Below, piece by piece: positions 47,381-56,975 of a stretch of 64,000 nucleotides of DNA. Under the pieces are notes generated by a model. That model was not told the origin of the DNA. It did not search any database and saw only the letters and a program-made list of their open reading frames with translations. The stretch comes from Pelagimonas varians (GTDB taxonomy: Bacteria > Pseudomonadota > Alphaproteobacteria > Rhodobacterales > Rhodobacteraceae), in assembly GCF_003208435.1 (NCBI RefSeq), contig NZ_QKMF01000011.1, forward strand, positions 62,001-126,000, written 5' to 3'. Within the stretch, counting starts at the first letter, position 1; every line of letters starts with the position of its first letter. The position numbers were made by a program, and so were the translations under genes.

Positions 47381-48925
47381 ATGAAACCCATCAAATTGAT
47401 CTCTGGCGTAATGACCGTTGGTTTCTGGACCCTAATGAGCCGGATTTTGGGCTTTGCCCGCGAAATCATGATCCTCGGGTTTATTGGCCCCGGCCCGGTT
47501 ATGGATGCCTTTGTAGCCGCCTTTCGTTTGCCCAACATGTTTCGACGGTTTTTTGCCGAAGGAGCGTTCAACGCCGCCTTTGTTCCAATGTTTTCCAAGA
47601 AGATCGAAGGGGACGAAAATCCTTTGGGCTTTGCCCGAGATGCAATGAGCGGGCTCGCGTTTGTCTTGGCCATCTTGACCGGATTGGCGCTGATTTGCAT
47701 GCCAGCCTTGGTCTATGCCACCGCCGGAGGATTGGCGACAGACGAAAGGTTTGACATAACCATCGGGTTTGGGCGCATCGTCTTTCCCTATATTTTCTTC
47801 ATCTCGCTCGCAGCGTTGTTTTCGGGAATGTTAAATGCGTCTGGCCGGTTTGCGGCCGCCGCCGCTGCGCCCGTGTTGCTCAACATCTTTGCTATTATCG
47901 CTATGTCCGTCGGGGCTTTTGTCGGCGGCGAAGTGATCTATTGGTTGGTTTGGACAATCCCCTTTGCCGGCATTGCCCAGCTGGCCATTGTTTGGATCGC
48001 AGCAGACCGCGCAGGGATGCGGTTACGCCCCTCACGGCCACGCTGGACTCCCGAAATGAAAATGTTGGTGGTCACAGCGGTGCCTGCGGCTTTGGCTGGC
48101 GGTGTGATGCAAATAAACCTGCTGGTCGGGCAATGGGTTGCATCCAGTTATGACATGGCCATCAGCTGGCTTTACTCAGCTGACCGACTTTACCAACTCC
48201 CCCTGGGTGTTGTTGGAATTGCCGTAGGTATCGTTTTATTGCCAGACCTGTCGCGCAGATTAAAGGCACAAGACAATACGGGCGGGCGCGAAGCTTTTTC
48301 CCGCGCTGGCGAATTGTCACTGGCCCTGACCATTCCATCAGCCGTCGCTTTGATGGTGATCCCCTTACCATTGGTGTCCGTGTTATTTGAACGCGGCGAA
48401 ACCCTGCGCAGCGACAGTCAGGCGATTGCCATTGCAGTTGCGATCTATGGCCTTGGCCTCCCCGCCTTTGTCCTGCAAAAAGTACTCCAGCCGTTGTTTT
48501 TTGCCCGCCATGACACCAAAAGCCCGTTTCGCTATGCGCTTTGGGCAATGGCGATCAATGCAGTTTTGGCCTTTGGTTTGGCTCCAATTATCGGCTGGTT
48601 TGCCCCTGCCATCGCAACAACTGCTGCCGGTTGGACCATGGTTGCCATGTTGGCCTATGGGGCCCGTGGCCTAGGTGAAGTCGCCAGATTTGACAGCCGG
48701 TTCTATGCGCGACTTTGGCGGATTTGCGCGGCATCTGTGGCGATGGCAGCCGTTTTGTGGGCGTGCCATCTTCTTCTGACGCCTTGGCTTTACGCCGACT
48801 ATATTCGCTACTTTGCCCTACTTGCGCTGATTGCCCTCGGGTCTGTCACCTACGGGATTGCAGGGCAGATGATCGGGGCCTTCAGCCTGTCGGAACTGCG
48901 CGGAATTGTGCGGCGCCGCAAATAA
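47381..48925 (+). CDS. murJ: Lipid II flippase MurJ
   Basis: A MOP-superfamily flippase that moves lipid II across the inner membrane for peptidoglycan synthesis. It has 514 residues with about fourteen helices. The N-terminal signature is SRILGFAREIMILGFIGPGP, followed by DAFVAAFRLPNMFRRFFAEG and AFNAAFVPMF, typical of MurJ. Central ADRLYQLPLGVVGIAVGIVL and FFARHDTKSPFRYAL are also conserved. The stop abuts the stop of the convergent rhomboid-like gene with no gap. Confidence 0.96.
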   Translation: MKPIKLISGVMTVGFWTLMSRILGFAREIMILGFIGPGPVMDAFVAAFRLPNMFRRFFAEGAFNAAFVPMFSKKIEGDENPLGFARDAMSGLAFVLAILTGLALICMPALVYATAGGLATDERFDITIGFGRIVFPYIFFISLAALFSGMLNASGRFAAAAAAPVLLNIFAIIAMSVGAFVGGEVIYWLVWTIPFAGIAQLAIVWIAADRAGMRLRPSRPRWTPEMKMLVVTAVPAALAGGVMQINLLVGQWVASSYDMAISWLYSADRLYQLPLGVVGIAVGIVLLPDLSRRLKAQDNTGGREAFSRAGELSLALTIPSAVALMVIPLPLVSVLFERGETLRSDSQAIAIAVAIYGLGLPAFVLQKVLQPLFFARHDTKSPFRYALWAMAINAVLAFGLAPIIGWFAPAIATTAAGWTMVAMLAYGARGLGEVARFDSRFYARLWRICAASVAMAAVLWACHLLLTPWLYADYIRYFALLALIALGSVTYGIAGQMIGAFSLSELRGIVRRRK

Positions 48926-49612
48926 TCACCGACGGCGTATTATGCTGACCAAATGAGCCACTCCGCCGGGCGCAAGCAAGACAGTCATACCCAGACCGGT
49001 CACAAAACCCGCCAGTTCAGCGACCCAAGTGTTGTCGCCGCCAAACAGCAGCGCAAAAATGAATTGAATGAACAGCAGCATACCAATGAGTGAAAACGCA
49101 CGGATTTGCGGGGCTCCAAGCACCCCAAGCTTCGCCCACATAAAATAGGTAAAGCCGCCAATCAGCCCATAGGCCGCCGGATAGGCCCCGATCAAAATGC
49201 GCGGGTCATCCAGAAACACCCCATAAGCAAGTGCACCAACGGCAGCCGAGCCGAAATAGATCAGTACAAATTTTACAGCCCCCAGGGCCTCGGCCACGAT
49301 CTTGCCCATCGCCAACAAAATCACCATTGCGAACATCCCATGAACAAAGCTGCCGTGGATAAAGGGATAGGCGACAAACCGGATCAAATGCTCGATCGGC
49401 CACTGGCCCGTTTGAATCATCCATTCAAACACCCGATCGGAAAATCCAAAGCGTTCCCAACCTTCGACCCGCCAGCCAGCACTGGTTTTGCCGCCAATTA
49501 GTCCGCGTTCCCCCAGATTAAAGGCAAGTTCGACCCCGGCCATCACCAAAAACAGGGCGATTACCACGGGCGGCAGCGGGTTAACCGGGCTTTCATTGTG
49601 CGGATGGGTCAT
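48926..49612 (-). CDS. Rhomboid-family membrane protein lacking catalytic residues
   Basis: A 228-residue polytopic protein with six or seven helices and rhomboid layout. The active-site positions are replaced. The Gly-x-Ser motif is GAYPAAYGLIG, so Tyr144 stands where the nucleophile Ser should be. The last-helix His is Glu199 in VAELAGFVTG. The oxyanion-stabilising Asn of HxxxHxxxN is Ala95 in HGSFVHGMFA. It therefore looks like a pseudoprotease that may bind or chaperone membrane proteins. The ATG at 49612 begins MTHPHNESPVNPLPP; an in-frame ATG at 49669 lacks support and overlaps the trpS upstream region. Confidence 0.85.
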   Translation of the reverse strand: MTHPHNESPVNPLPPVVIALFLVMAGVELAFNLGERGLIGGKTSAGWRVEGWERFGFSDRVFEWMIQTGQWPIEHLIRFVAYPFIHGSFVHGMFAMVILLAMGKIVAEALGAVKFVLIYFGSAAVGALAYGVFLDDPRILIGAYPAAYGLIGGFTYFMWAKLGVLGAPQIRAFSLIGMLLFIQFIFALLFGGDNTWVAELAGFVTGLGMTVLLAPGGVAHLVSIIRRR

Positions 49613-49686
49613 TTGCGCTCTTTCTTGACGTTGGCTGGACCCATGGGTAAGCCAGCCGAGATCAAACATCCAGATGGAGAAATCCT

Positions 49687-50718
49687 ATGTCCGAGGGCGT
49701 CCAAACCCCTCCCGCTTTCACAAAACGCGTCTTTTCCGGCATTCAGCCGTCGGGTGGCCTGACACTTGGCAACTATCTTGGCGCGCTCAAGCGTTTTGCC
49801 GATAGCCAGAACAGCGGCGTTCAATCGATCTATTGCATGGTTGATATGCATGCGATCACCGTCTGGCAGGACCCTGACAAGCTGAAACGCGCCACGCGCG
49901 AGCTGTGCGCAGGTTTCATCGCGTCTGGTATCGACCCGCAAAAGTCGATCCTGTTCAATCAAAGCCAAGTTGCAGAGCACGCCCAACTGGCGTGGATCTT
50001 TAACACCGTCGCACGCATGGGCTGGATGAAGCGCATGACCCAGTGGAAAGACAAGGCTGGCAAGAATCAGGAAAACGCCTCACTTGGGCTGTTTGCCTAT
50101 CCTGCGCTGATGGCTGCCGATATTTTAGTATATCACGCAACGCATGTTCCGGTTGGTGAAGACCAAAAGCAGCACCTCGAGCTGACGCGCGACATCGCGG
50201 CCAAATTCAACCATGACTATGGCGTTGATTTCTTTCCGATCACTGAACCGGTTATCGAAGGTGCCGCCACGCGGGTGATGAGTCTGCGCGACGGATCCAA
50301 AAAGATGTCCAAATCCGACCCTTCGGATATGAGCCGCATCAATATGACCGACGATGCCGATGCCATTGCCTCCAAGATCCGCAAGGCACGGACTGACCCT
50401 GACGGTCTGCCGTCCGAGGCCAAAGGTCTGGAAGATCGTCCCGAGGCGCGCAATCTGGTCAATATCTATGCCGCGCTCTCGGATCAAACGGTGGATCAAG
50501 TGCTGGCAGAGGTTGGCGGCAAGCAGTTTTCGGAATTCAAACCGATGCTGGGTGAACTGGCCGTGTCCAAACTGTCTCCGATTTCCTCAGAGATGGCCCG
50601 TTTGATGCAAGATCAGTCGGAAATCGACGCCATTTTGCGCCATGGCGCGGCCCAAGCGCGCGAAATTGCTGCGCCCATTTTGGCTCGCACCTATGAAATC
50701 GTCGGCATGGTACGTTAA
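49687..50718 (+). CDS. trpS: Tryptophan-tRNA ligase
   Basis: Class I aminoacyl-tRNA synthetase charging tRNA-Trp, 343 residues. The HIGH-type motif is in [19 protein letters not shown] and the KMSKS motif is [10 protein letters not shown]. The anticodon-binding end is normal. GGAG lies eight nt upstream of the ATG. It is divergent from the rhomboid-like gene and followed by a strong hairpin. Confidence 0.97.
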   Translation: MSEGVQTPPAFTKRVFSGIQPSGGLTLGNYLGALKRFADSQNSGVQSIYCMVDMHAITVWQDPDKLKRATRELCAGFIASGIDPQKSILFNQSQVAEHAQLAWIFNTVARMGWMKRMTQWKDKAGKNQENASLGLFAYPALMAADILVYHATHVPVGEDQKQHLELTRDIAAKFNHDYGVDFFPITEPVIEGAATRVMSLRDGSKKMSKSDPSDMSRINMTDDADAIASKIRKARTDPDGLPSEAKGLEDRPEARNLVNIYAALSDQTVDQVLAEVGGKQFSEFKPMLGELAVSKLSPISSEMARLMQDQSEIDAILRHGAAQAREIAAPILARTYEIVGMVR

Positions 50719-50726
50719 AAAGTCTA

Positions 50727-50760
50727 ACATCGCGGTGCCCCCATTGGGCCACCGCGATGT
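50727..50760. terminator. Hairpin after trpS, shared with the convergent gene
   Basis: ACATCGCGGTG (50727-50737) pairs perfectly with CACCGCGATGT (50750-50760), with CCC/GGG extending the stem inside. On the minus strand TAGACTTTTT follows; on the plus strand only a GTTTC. It probably works mainly for the minus-strand gene and by position for trpS. Confidence 0.75.
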
Positions 50761-50767
50761 GTTTCAA

Positions 50768-51403
50768 TCAAGCCCGGCCAGTGTCCACGGCCACCCTCGC
50801 AGCCAAACGCATTGCGTGACTTGGGTCATGTGCAACCGGCGGCATGATTTTGTCATAGGCCGCACGGATCACTGCGCCAGTTTCCGGATGCAGAACAATC
50901 TGACCGCTTTCCAGTTTGGCAAGCGGAGAGCGCTCTGCAAAGGCCTGCTCTGACCATAGCAGAAATACCTGGGCCACTTGCGACAAAGCCAAGTCTTCGG
51001 CAGGCTGTTCGGCCAACGCTTTGTCAACGCGCAGGAATACAAAAGCTGCTTGAATTGCGCCGGTGTCATCAAAGCGGAACACACGGTATTGATTGGCCCC
51101 CGCGGCCTTGAGCCGCCCAACCATATCGCCCAAACCGTCAATCAATCGGTCCAGATCAGGAACGCCCAAAAGCTCATCCCAATCTTTGAAAAAGAACATC
51201 ATGACGTTCGAGCCAAGTTCGGGGTCGGTCTCGGCCATTTGATGTCCGGACAAAACGCAAAGCGCTTCGAACGCGCCCTTGATGATGCTTAGGGTTTCAT
51301 CTTGGACCCCAAATACAGTGGGGACAATTGGCCTGCCCCATCGCGCGCACAAATAGGAACCGTCTTTGCGGGTGAACATCTGTTCGATTTGCGCCGCGTC
51401 CAT
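50768..51403 (-). CDS. Hypothetical protein
   Basis: A 211-residue soluble protein that I do not recognise. It begins MDAAQIEQMFTRKDGSYLCA, then RWGRPIVPTVFGVQDETL. It has an aromatic strand (NVMMFFFKDWDELL) and a C-terminal SGQIVLHPETGAVIRAAYDK. There is no signal peptide or transmembrane segment. It lies downstream of ruvB on the same strand, 65 bp away, so it may be part of the ruvCAB transcript. I chose the ATG at 51403; an upstream start at 51466 has no support. Confidence 0.7.
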   Translation of the reverse strand: MDAAQIEQMFTRKDGSYLCARWGRPIVPTVFGVQDETLSIIKGAFEALCVLSGHQMAETDPELGSNVMMFFFKDWDELLGVPDLDRLIDGLGDMVGRLKAAGANQYRVFRFDDTGAIQAAFVFLRVDKALAEQPAEDLALSQVAQVFLLWSEQAFAERSPLAKLESGQIVLHPETGAVIRAAYDKIMPPVAHDPSHAMRLAARVAVDTGRA

Positions 51404-51468
51404 GCCTGAATTCCCTGCTTGCCCAAGATACGCGCCCCAAATGACCCGAGGCGCGGCTAAATTCAAGC

Positions 51469-52497
51469 CTACTTGCCAAACAACTCTGCCTGACCGGGCG
51501 CTTTTGGTGCAGCCATGCCTAGATGTGCCCAGGCCTTTTGCGCCAACATACGCCCGCGCGGCGTTCTTTGGATCAGGCCTTGTTGCAGCAGATAGGGTTC
51601 GACCACCTCTTCCAAGGCGTCACGGCTTTCACTAAGCGCAGCGGATAGGGTTTCGATCCCGACAGGGCCGCCTGCATAGTTTTCGGCGATCAGTTTCAAA
51701 TAGCGCCGGTCCGCCCCGTCCAACCCCAAACTGTCTACCCCAAGACGGGTGAGCGAGCTGTCGGCAAGCGCTTGTGTCACCACTCCGCCTCCTTCAACCA
51801 CCGCGAAATCAACGACCCGCCGCAGCAATCGGCCAGCAATCCGCGGCGTGCCGCGGGCACGGCGGGCGATTTCAAGCGCACCGTCGCCTTTCATTGTGAC
51901 ACCCAGCTTGCGGGCATTGCCCGCCACAATGGTTTCCAGTTCGGGGATCTCGTAGAAATTCAATCGTGTCGGAATACCAAAGCGGTCGCGCAGCGGCGTT
52001 GTAAGCAACCCCAGCCGTGTAGTCGCCCCAACCAGCGTGAAGGGTTGCAATTCAATACGGACGGTGCGTGCCGCTGGCCCTTCGCCGATCACAAGGTCAA
52101 GTTCATAGTCCTCCATCGCGGGATAGAGCACCTCTTCGACGGTGGCATTCAACCGGTGGATTTCGTCGATAAACAACACGTCGCGCGGTTCCAGATTGGT
52201 CAAGATCGCCGCCAGATCCCCCGCCTTGGCCAGAACCGGCCCAGAAGTCATTCGAAAGCCCACCCCAAGTTCGCGCGCCATAATCTGCGCCAAAGTGGTT
52301 TTCCCAAGACCGGGAGGGCCGTGAAACAGCGTGTGATCCATCGATTCCCCCCGCTGGCGGGCCGATTGGATGAACACCCGTAGATTTGATCTTGCCTCGG
52401 CCTGACCGATGAAATCATCCAGCATTTTCGGCCGCAAAGCACGGTCACGGTCTTCGGGCAGTTGTTCAGGGCGCAAGGCGGGATCAGGTTCGGTCAT
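51469..52497 (-). CDS. ruvB: Holliday junction branch migration helicase RuvB
   Basis: The AAA+ motor of the RuvABC resolvasome, 342 residues. It starts with [20 protein letters not shown] and [20 protein letters not shown], Walker A is [11 protein letters not shown], Walker B is LFIDEIH, and sensor 1 lies in [20 protein letters not shown]. The C-terminal winged helix ends with [17 protein letters not shown]. It is the third gene of ruvC-ruvA-ruvB, 18 bp after ruvA. Confidence 0.98.
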   Translation of the reverse strand: MTEPDPALRPEQLPEDRDRALRPKMLDDFIGQAEARSNLRVFIQSARQRGESMDHTLFHGPPGLGKTTLAQIMARELGVGFRMTSGPVLAKAGDLAAILTNLEPRDVLFIDEIHRLNATVEEVLYPAMEDYELDLVIGEGPAARTVRIELQPFTLVGATTRLGLLTTPLRDRFGIPTRLNFYEIPELETIVAGNARKLGVTMKGDGALEIARRARGTPRIAGRLLRRVVDFAVVEGGGVVTQALADSSLTRLGVDSLGLDGADRRYLKLIAENYAGGPVGIETLSAALSESRDALEEVVEPYLLQQGLIQRTPRGRMLAQKAWAHLGMAAPKAPGQAELFGK

Positions 52498-52515
52498 ACG
52501 GGTTCTTTATCTGCC

Positions 52516-53187
52516 TCAATTCGCCGGAGCGAGCAGTTTCAACGCCGCCCGTATCAACATAGGCGTGTCGGCCTCGGGAGCATCTGCGGCGGCCTGTGCC
52601 ACCGCAGCGGCCGCCTCACCGGGGGCATAGCCAAGGTTCCCCAAAGCCGACAAAGCATCAGGCTGCGCCGTTGCATTGGCGCGCGGGGCTTTACGTTTGG
52701 GCGCAGGCTTTTTCGGTGTCTCAACGATGTCTTCAATCACATCACCGTCTGTGTCGGTCGGGGCCGCTGCGCCCATCGCCATAACTGCCGGTGCTTTGTC
52801 TTTTAATTCAATCACCACGCGCTGCGCCGTCTTGGGGCCAATGCCTCTGGCGACCTTGATCGCATTCCAATCGCCCAAGGCAATCGCGCGGCTAACCCCA
52901 TCTGCGCCCAGCGCACCAAGGATTGCCAGCGACGCTTTTGCCCCGACGCCCTGAACACTCATCAACAAGCGGTGCCATTCCTTTTCCACCAGGGTTGGAA
53001 AGCCAAACAGTTGCAACAGGTCCTCGCGCACTAATAGGTCGGTATAAAGCGCAGCCGCTTCGCCGACGCCCGGCAACGAGGCCAGCACCCGGTCCGTGCA
53101 ATACACGACATACCCTATGCCACGCACATCGATCAGCACGTGATCTGTGGCTTTGTATTCGATCCGTCCCGCAATCCGTCCGATCAT
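52516..53187 (-). CDS. ruvA: Holliday junction DNA-binding protein RuvA
   Basis: The tetrameric junction-binding subunit, 223 residues. Domain I starts [20 protein letters not shown], the helix-hairpin-helix region reads [20 protein letters not shown], then [19 protein letters not shown], and the C-terminal domain III ([20 protein letters not shown]) contacts RuvB. The linker between domains II and III (about 145-170) is long and Pro/Ala/Lys-rich. Its start overlaps the ruvC stop by 4 nt. Confidence 0.97.
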   Translation of the reverse strand: MIGRIAGRIEYKATDHVLIDVRGIGYVVYCTDRVLASLPGVGEAAALYTDLLVREDLLQLFGFPTLVEKEWHRLLMSVQGVGAKASLAILGALGADGVSRAIALGDWNAIKVARGIGPKTAQRVVIELKDKAPAVMAMGAAAPTDTDGDVIEDIVETPKKPAPKRKAPRANATAQPDALSALGNLGYAPGEAAAAVAQAAADAPEADTPMLIRAALKLLAPAN

Positions 53188-53672
53188 GCCCGCACCTTCA
53201 TTCTATTGACGCTTTGATGATGCGCATGGCAAATCGCAATCGCCAAAGCATCCGCCGCATCCGGCCCGGCCAAATCAACACCGGGCAATTGCATCTTTAC
53301 CATATGTGCGATCTGGTTTTTGTCTGCATGACCGACACCAACCACAGTTTTTTTGACACTGTTTGGCGCGTATTCACCGATTGGCAGCCCAAATTGCGCA
53401 GGCACCAACAAAGCAATGCCCCGCGCCTGACCCAATTTCAAAGTGCCAACAGCGTCTTTGTTCACAAATGTCTTTTCGACGGCAGCAATATCGGGGGCAT
53501 ATTTGTGCAAAACATCGGTCAGTTGTTCATGCAGCGACAGCAAGCGCACGGCCAATTCGGTCCCTGTTGAATGGCAAACGCCGTTCCCGATGTGCCTGAG
53601 TCGGCTTCCGTCGACCTCAATCACACCCCATCCAAGGTTCCGAAGACCCGGATCAATACCCAATACTCGCAT
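53184..53672 (-). CDS. ruvC: Crossover junction endodeoxyribonuclease RuvC
   Basis: The resolvase that cuts Holliday junctions, 162 residues. The first catalytic Asp is Asp7 in [19 protein letters not shown], a Glu lies in [11 protein letters not shown], and the C-terminal acidic pair is in [21 protein letters not shown] chose the ATG at 53672, which starts the conserved core; an upstream in-frame start at 53744 adds non-conserved residues. It is the first gene of ruvCAB, with the start of ruvA overlapping its stop. Confidence 0.96.
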   Translation of the reverse strand: MRVLGIDPGLRNLGWGVIEVDGSRLRHIGNGVCHSTGTELAVRLLSLHEQLTDVLHKYAPDIAAVEKTFVNKDAVGTLKLGQARGIALLVPAQFGLPIGEYAPNSVKKTVVGVGHADKNQIAHMVKMQLPGVDLAGPDAADALAIAICHAHHQSVNRMKVRA

Positions 53673-53981
53673 GGCTGCCCGCTTATGTTGCTTTTTAAAC
53701 ACGAGTAGCACGAAACGCGAACAAACACCAAGGTTAATGCGCAATGTCGCGAATGCGACAGCCGCAATCCAATGGGCGACACGCGAGGTACAAAACCGCC
53801 TTCACTGCGTTCAAAAACGACACAAACGACAGCGCTTTTTCGCCGATATTTCAGTCCGTTAACCAACATACAAGCCATGCAAGAATCGCATATGACCCAT
53901 GCAATAAATGTCCCTTGCCGGACTCATTTGCTCAAACTATGTGCGGTTTAGAAATTTCAGTCAAACTTAAGGAGACCAGAC
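53673..53981. other. Divergent intergenic region between ruvC and the DUF1127 gene
   Basis: The 309 bp must hold the promoters of both the ruvCAB operon and the DUF1127 gene. I see a TTAACCAAC segment near 53861 but no clear promoter pair, and no convincing small gene. Confidence 0.4.
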
Positions 53982-54188
53982 ATGGCCGCAACTGACCAGA
54001 ACATCACCTTCGAAGCCACTGGCTCCCATATTGGCCTCGGAGCGCTTTTCGCATCTTTCATCGGCACATACGCCGCATGGAGAGACGCCCGTGACACACA
54101 CAAATCGCTGTCCTCTCTGACAGACCGCGAACTCGACGATATCGGCCTTTGCCGCGGTGACATCGACCTTATCTCTGGCCGCTACTAA
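53982..54188 (+). CDS. DUF1127 (YjiS-like) small protein
   Basis: A 68-residue protein. The C-terminal part carries the DUF1127 pattern: LSSLTDRELDDIGLCRGDID, followed by Leu-Ile and a short end. The N-terminal half has a helix (GLGALFASFIGTYAAWRDAR). Small Arg-rich DUF1127 proteins of alphaproteobacteria bind RNA and affect phosphate or stress metabolism in some species; this one is less Arg-rich. AAGGAGA with good spacing supports the ATG. It has its own terminator. Confidence 0.88.
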   Translation: MAATDQNITFEATGSHIGLGALFASFIGTYAAWRDARDTHKSLSSLTDRELDDIGLCRGDIDLISGRY

Positions 54189-54217
54189 GCCGAACGCTTT
54201 GAGTGACCAAAACGACC

Positions 54218-54252
54218 AAGCCGCGCCTCCTTACCGGAGCGCGGCTTTTTCG
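54218..54252 (+). terminator. Intrinsic terminator of the DUF1127 gene
   Basis: AAGCCGCGC (54218-54226) pairs with GCGCGGCTT (54239-54247), followed by TTT and CG. It lies 29 nt past the stop codon and 15 nt from the end of the convergent gene. Confidence 0.88.
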
Positions 54253-54267
54253 TGTTTGGTCTGCGGG

Positions 54268-54612
54268 TCAGGCCGTAAAAAATTTGAACAGCTGCGCAAT
54301 TTGAGCCGAAAGCGGATCAATCTGCATCAAAAATGCACCCGCTTTGTCGATGGCTGTCCCAGTGTTCAATGCGTCAACCTTGCCCTGATAAACATCTGAC
54401 CCTAGCCAATACAGCACAAAGCTTTTGAAGGTTAACAACCCCACCAACGCGATCATCAGCTTGCGCATGACATAGCCGCTGGCCTTGTGGTCTGGTTCTT
54501 GAACAAACACGCCGTGTTTATTCAATTTGGTGACATATCCTTTGGCCATACGCGTATGCTTACGGCGAACCGCCTTCTGGCGATTTTCAAACGAATAAAG
54601 AGTGTCTTCCAT
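54268..54612 (-). CDS. Hypothetical small membrane protein
   Basis: A 114-residue protein that I do not recognise. The N-terminus is basic and hydrophilic (MEDTLYSFENRQKAVRRKHT, then KGYVTKLNKHGVFVQEP). One membrane helix follows (LMIALVGLLTFKSFVLYWLG, about residues 52-71). The C-terminal tail, about 40 residues, is amphipathic. The ATG at 54612 has AGAGG six nt upstream. A possible CtrA box with one mismatch lies about 90-105 bp upstream (54701-54715). A conserved topology would suggest a membrane-associated scaffold, but nothing more can be said. Confidence 0.65.
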   Translation of the reverse strand: MEDTLYSFENRQKAVRRKHTRMAKGYVTKLNKHGVFVQEPDHKASGYVMRKLMIALVGLLTFKSFVLYWLGSDVYQGKVDALNTGTAIDKAGAFLMQIDPLSAQIAQLFKFFTA

Positions 54613-54716
54613 TGCAGCCTCTAAGGTTCCGGCCCCCACCGGATCCCTAGAAAATATCGCTCAATTATGGCGAAACTTGGGCAAATGCGGCGAATTTACC
54701 TTAACTCAGGCTAAAA

Positions 54717-55589
54717 TTAAGCCGCTTTGCGAAGCGTAAGTGTCACCCATTCGCCAATTGTGTCGCATCGAACAAGGTTAACGCCATTGGTTTCGTAGAC
54801 TGCAATCACCTCATCTGCCTGACGGGTCAGGATGCCGGACAAGATGCCATAGCCGCCCGGCTGCAAGGCCTGCGCGAAATCTGGTGACAAATCAATCAAG
54901 GGCTGTTTCAGGATATTGGCAAAAATCAAATCATAAGGCGCATGGGCGGCAAGTTCGGGATGCCCGAATCCGGCGGCTTCAACGCAGGTCACATTGCCTG
55001 TCAGGTTGTTGGCCGTGACATTCGCCGCAGCGACCTCGACGGCGACCTCATCAATGTCAGAAGCAATCACTTGGTCTGGCCAGATACTGGCCGCACCCAT
55101 TGCCAAAACAGCCGTACCGCAGCCGATGTCCGCGACGTTCTTGCCAACGAATCCTTCGGTTGCCAGACGGTCCAGTGCTTCCAAACAGCCCTGCGTTGTG
55201 CCGTGGTGGCCGGTGCCAAAGGCCATCGCGGCCTCGATCAGCAAAGGCACACTGCCTTCGGGGATTTTGTCGGCGTCATGGCTTCCGTAGACAAAAAAGC
55301 GGCCTGCCACGACGGGTGTCAGATCACGGCGCACCTTGGCGACCCAATCGGTGTCGGGAACTTCGGAGACGACGAATGGCGCGGCGTTGTAGGCAGCGGC
55401 CAGCAAGGTTAGCTCGATGTCGTCAGGTTGCTCCAGAAAGAAGCCGCCAACTTCAAACGTTTCGCTTCCGTCTTCGATGATGAAAACCCCAACGCCTGTG
55501 GGTTCCGGATCCATGCTTTCCAAGGCAAGGCCAAGCGCCTCTGCGGCGTCTTTTTCAGGCAGTTTGGTAAAGGCGGTAAAGGTCGGCAT
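54717..55589 (-). CDS. prmA: Ribosomal protein L11 methyltransferase
   Basis: AdoMet-dependent enzyme that trimethylates ribosomal protein L11, 290 residues. The N-terminal substrate-recognition domain (about 1-95) precedes the methyltransferase core. That core shows AMAFGTGHHGTTQGCLEAL, VADIGCGTAVLAMGA (the AdoMet loop), and DLIFANILKQPLIDLSPDFA, with the NILxxPL catalytic motif as NILKQPL. The length is normal. It is monocistronic or cotranscribed with the MFS gene upstream, 63 bp away. Confidence 0.94.
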   Translation of the reverse strand: MPTFTAFTKLPEKDAAEALGLALESMDPEPTGVGVFIIEDGSETFEVGGFFLEQPDDIELTLLAAAYNAAPFVVSEVPDTDWVAKVRRDLTPVVAGRFFVYGSHDADKIPEGSVPLLIEAAMAFGTGHHGTTQGCLEALDRLATEGFVGKNVADIGCGTAVLAMGAASIWPDQVIASDIDEVAVEVAAANVTANNLTGNVTCVEAAGFGHPELAAHAPYDLIFANILKQPLIDLSPDFAQALQPGGYGILSGILTRQADEVIAVYETNGVNLVRCDTIGEWVTLTLRKAA

Positions 55590-55652
55590 GGGGTTCTCCG
55601 AATGCGTGTTCCGCGCCGTCCTACACCAAGCATCCCCCCTACGCCAGCGCGC

Positions 55653-56882
55653 CTATTCAGCGGGCGCAGGCAGGCCGCGGGCAAAGACCGTTTCATAGCC
55701 CGGTTCCGGATGGCGTGGGATCATCAAAGCCAGCGCAAGGCTGATCGCAGCCATCGCCGCCGCAAGACCAAAGACCGCACCAGGGGACACCAACCACAGG
55801 TAGCCAAGCAAAGCAGGCAGGAAAACCGCCGCGATGTGATTGATGGTAAAGGCCACGGCCGCAGTCGGCGCAATATCCCCCGGATCGGCGATTTTCTGAA
55901 AATAGGTTTTCAGCGCCAAAGCTAGTGCAAAGAACAAATGGTCAATCACATAGAGAGCGGAGGCCAGTAAAACACCCCAGCCAAACCAGTAGATGCCGCC
56001 ATAGGCCAGAAACACAATAATCAATCCGACGTATTCAAACACCAAGGTCCGGCGTTCTCCAAAGCGTGACACCGCGTGGCCAAACACTGGGCCCAACAGG
56101 ATGTTTGCGACCAGATTGATCAAATACAGGCTGGTGATTTCATGCACGTCAAAGCCAAAGCGTTCGACCATCATAAAGCCGGCAAACACCACAAAGATCT
56201 GTCGCCGCGCACCCGCCATAAACTGCAAGGCATAGTAGAGCCAGTAGCGACGGCGCAGGATGAATTTTTTCACCTGCGGGTTCGGGCTTTCGAATTGGGG
56301 GAACATCAGCACGCAATAGGCAACGATCACAAGGGTCAGCCCGCCTGACGCCATAAAGACGGTGTTGTAGGACAGCTCCAATCGTTCCCACGTCATCACA
56401 ATCAACAGATAAGCAACCAGCGTCGCAGCAGAACCCGCAGCGATGAGCCAACCCAGTGTTTTGGGCGCGCGCTCTTTTGACAACCATTGCAACTGGAGAC
56501 TTTGGTTCACGGTTTCATAATAGTGAAACCCGATCGAGCTGAAGAGCGTGACAAACATAATGCCGCCAACAGATGGAAACCAAGCTGTGACTGCGGTGGC
56601 CACCCCCAGCAACGCCAAGGAAATCATCGCCAATACTTGTTCACGCACAAATATGATGACCAGGATCACGCCCACGGCCAGAAATCCGGGTATTTCGCGC
56701 ACCGTGTGCAGCCAACCAATGTCCGAACCATCAAACTGCGCGACTTCGATCACAAAGTTATTGAGAAGCGCCGACCATGTCGAAAACGACAATGGCATGG
56801 CCAAAGCCATCAAAAATAGCAAGGTCACAGGGCGTCGCCAGATCGGCAACGATTGGGCATCGGTCAGGGATACAGATTTCAT
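55653..56882 (-). CDS. Major facilitator superfamily transporter
   Basis: A twelve-helix MFS protein of 409 residues. Helix 1 is VTLLFLMALAMPLSFSTWSA, and loops between the halves include RRRYWLYYALQFMAGARRQI and HAVSRFGERRTLVFEYVGLI, the latter a typical cytoplasmic loop 8-9 motif. The substrate is unknown. I chose the ATG at 56882; an adjacent GTG at 56885 is possible. It is divergent from the YeeE-type transporter gene, with an inverted repeat between them. Confidence 0.88.
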   Translation of the reverse strand: MKSVSLTDAQSLPIWRRPVTLLFLMALAMPLSFSTWSALLNNFVIEVAQFDGSDIGWLHTVREIPGFLAVGVILVIIFVREQVLAMISLALLGVATAVTAWFPSVGGIMFVTLFSSIGFHYYETVNQSLQLQWLSKERAPKTLGWLIAAGSAATLVAYLLIVMTWERLELSYNTVFMASGGLTLVIVAYCVLMFPQFESPNPQVKKFILRRRYWLYYALQFMAGARRQIFVVFAGFMMVERFGFDVHEITSLYLINLVANILLGPVFGHAVSRFGERRTLVFEYVGLIIVFLAYGGIYWFGWGVLLASALYVIDHLFFALALALKTYFQKIADPGDIAPTAAVAFTINHIAAVFLPALLGYLWLVSPGAVFGLAAAMAAISLALALMIPRHPEPGYETVFARGLPAPAE

Positions 56883-56975
56883 CACTCGGCTCTACGCCCC
56901 CAAACCTGTTTTGGCGAGTCCGCTCTTGGTGCTTTTATGCAGGGTGTTCCCCGACACTGCACACATTCACAAAAA

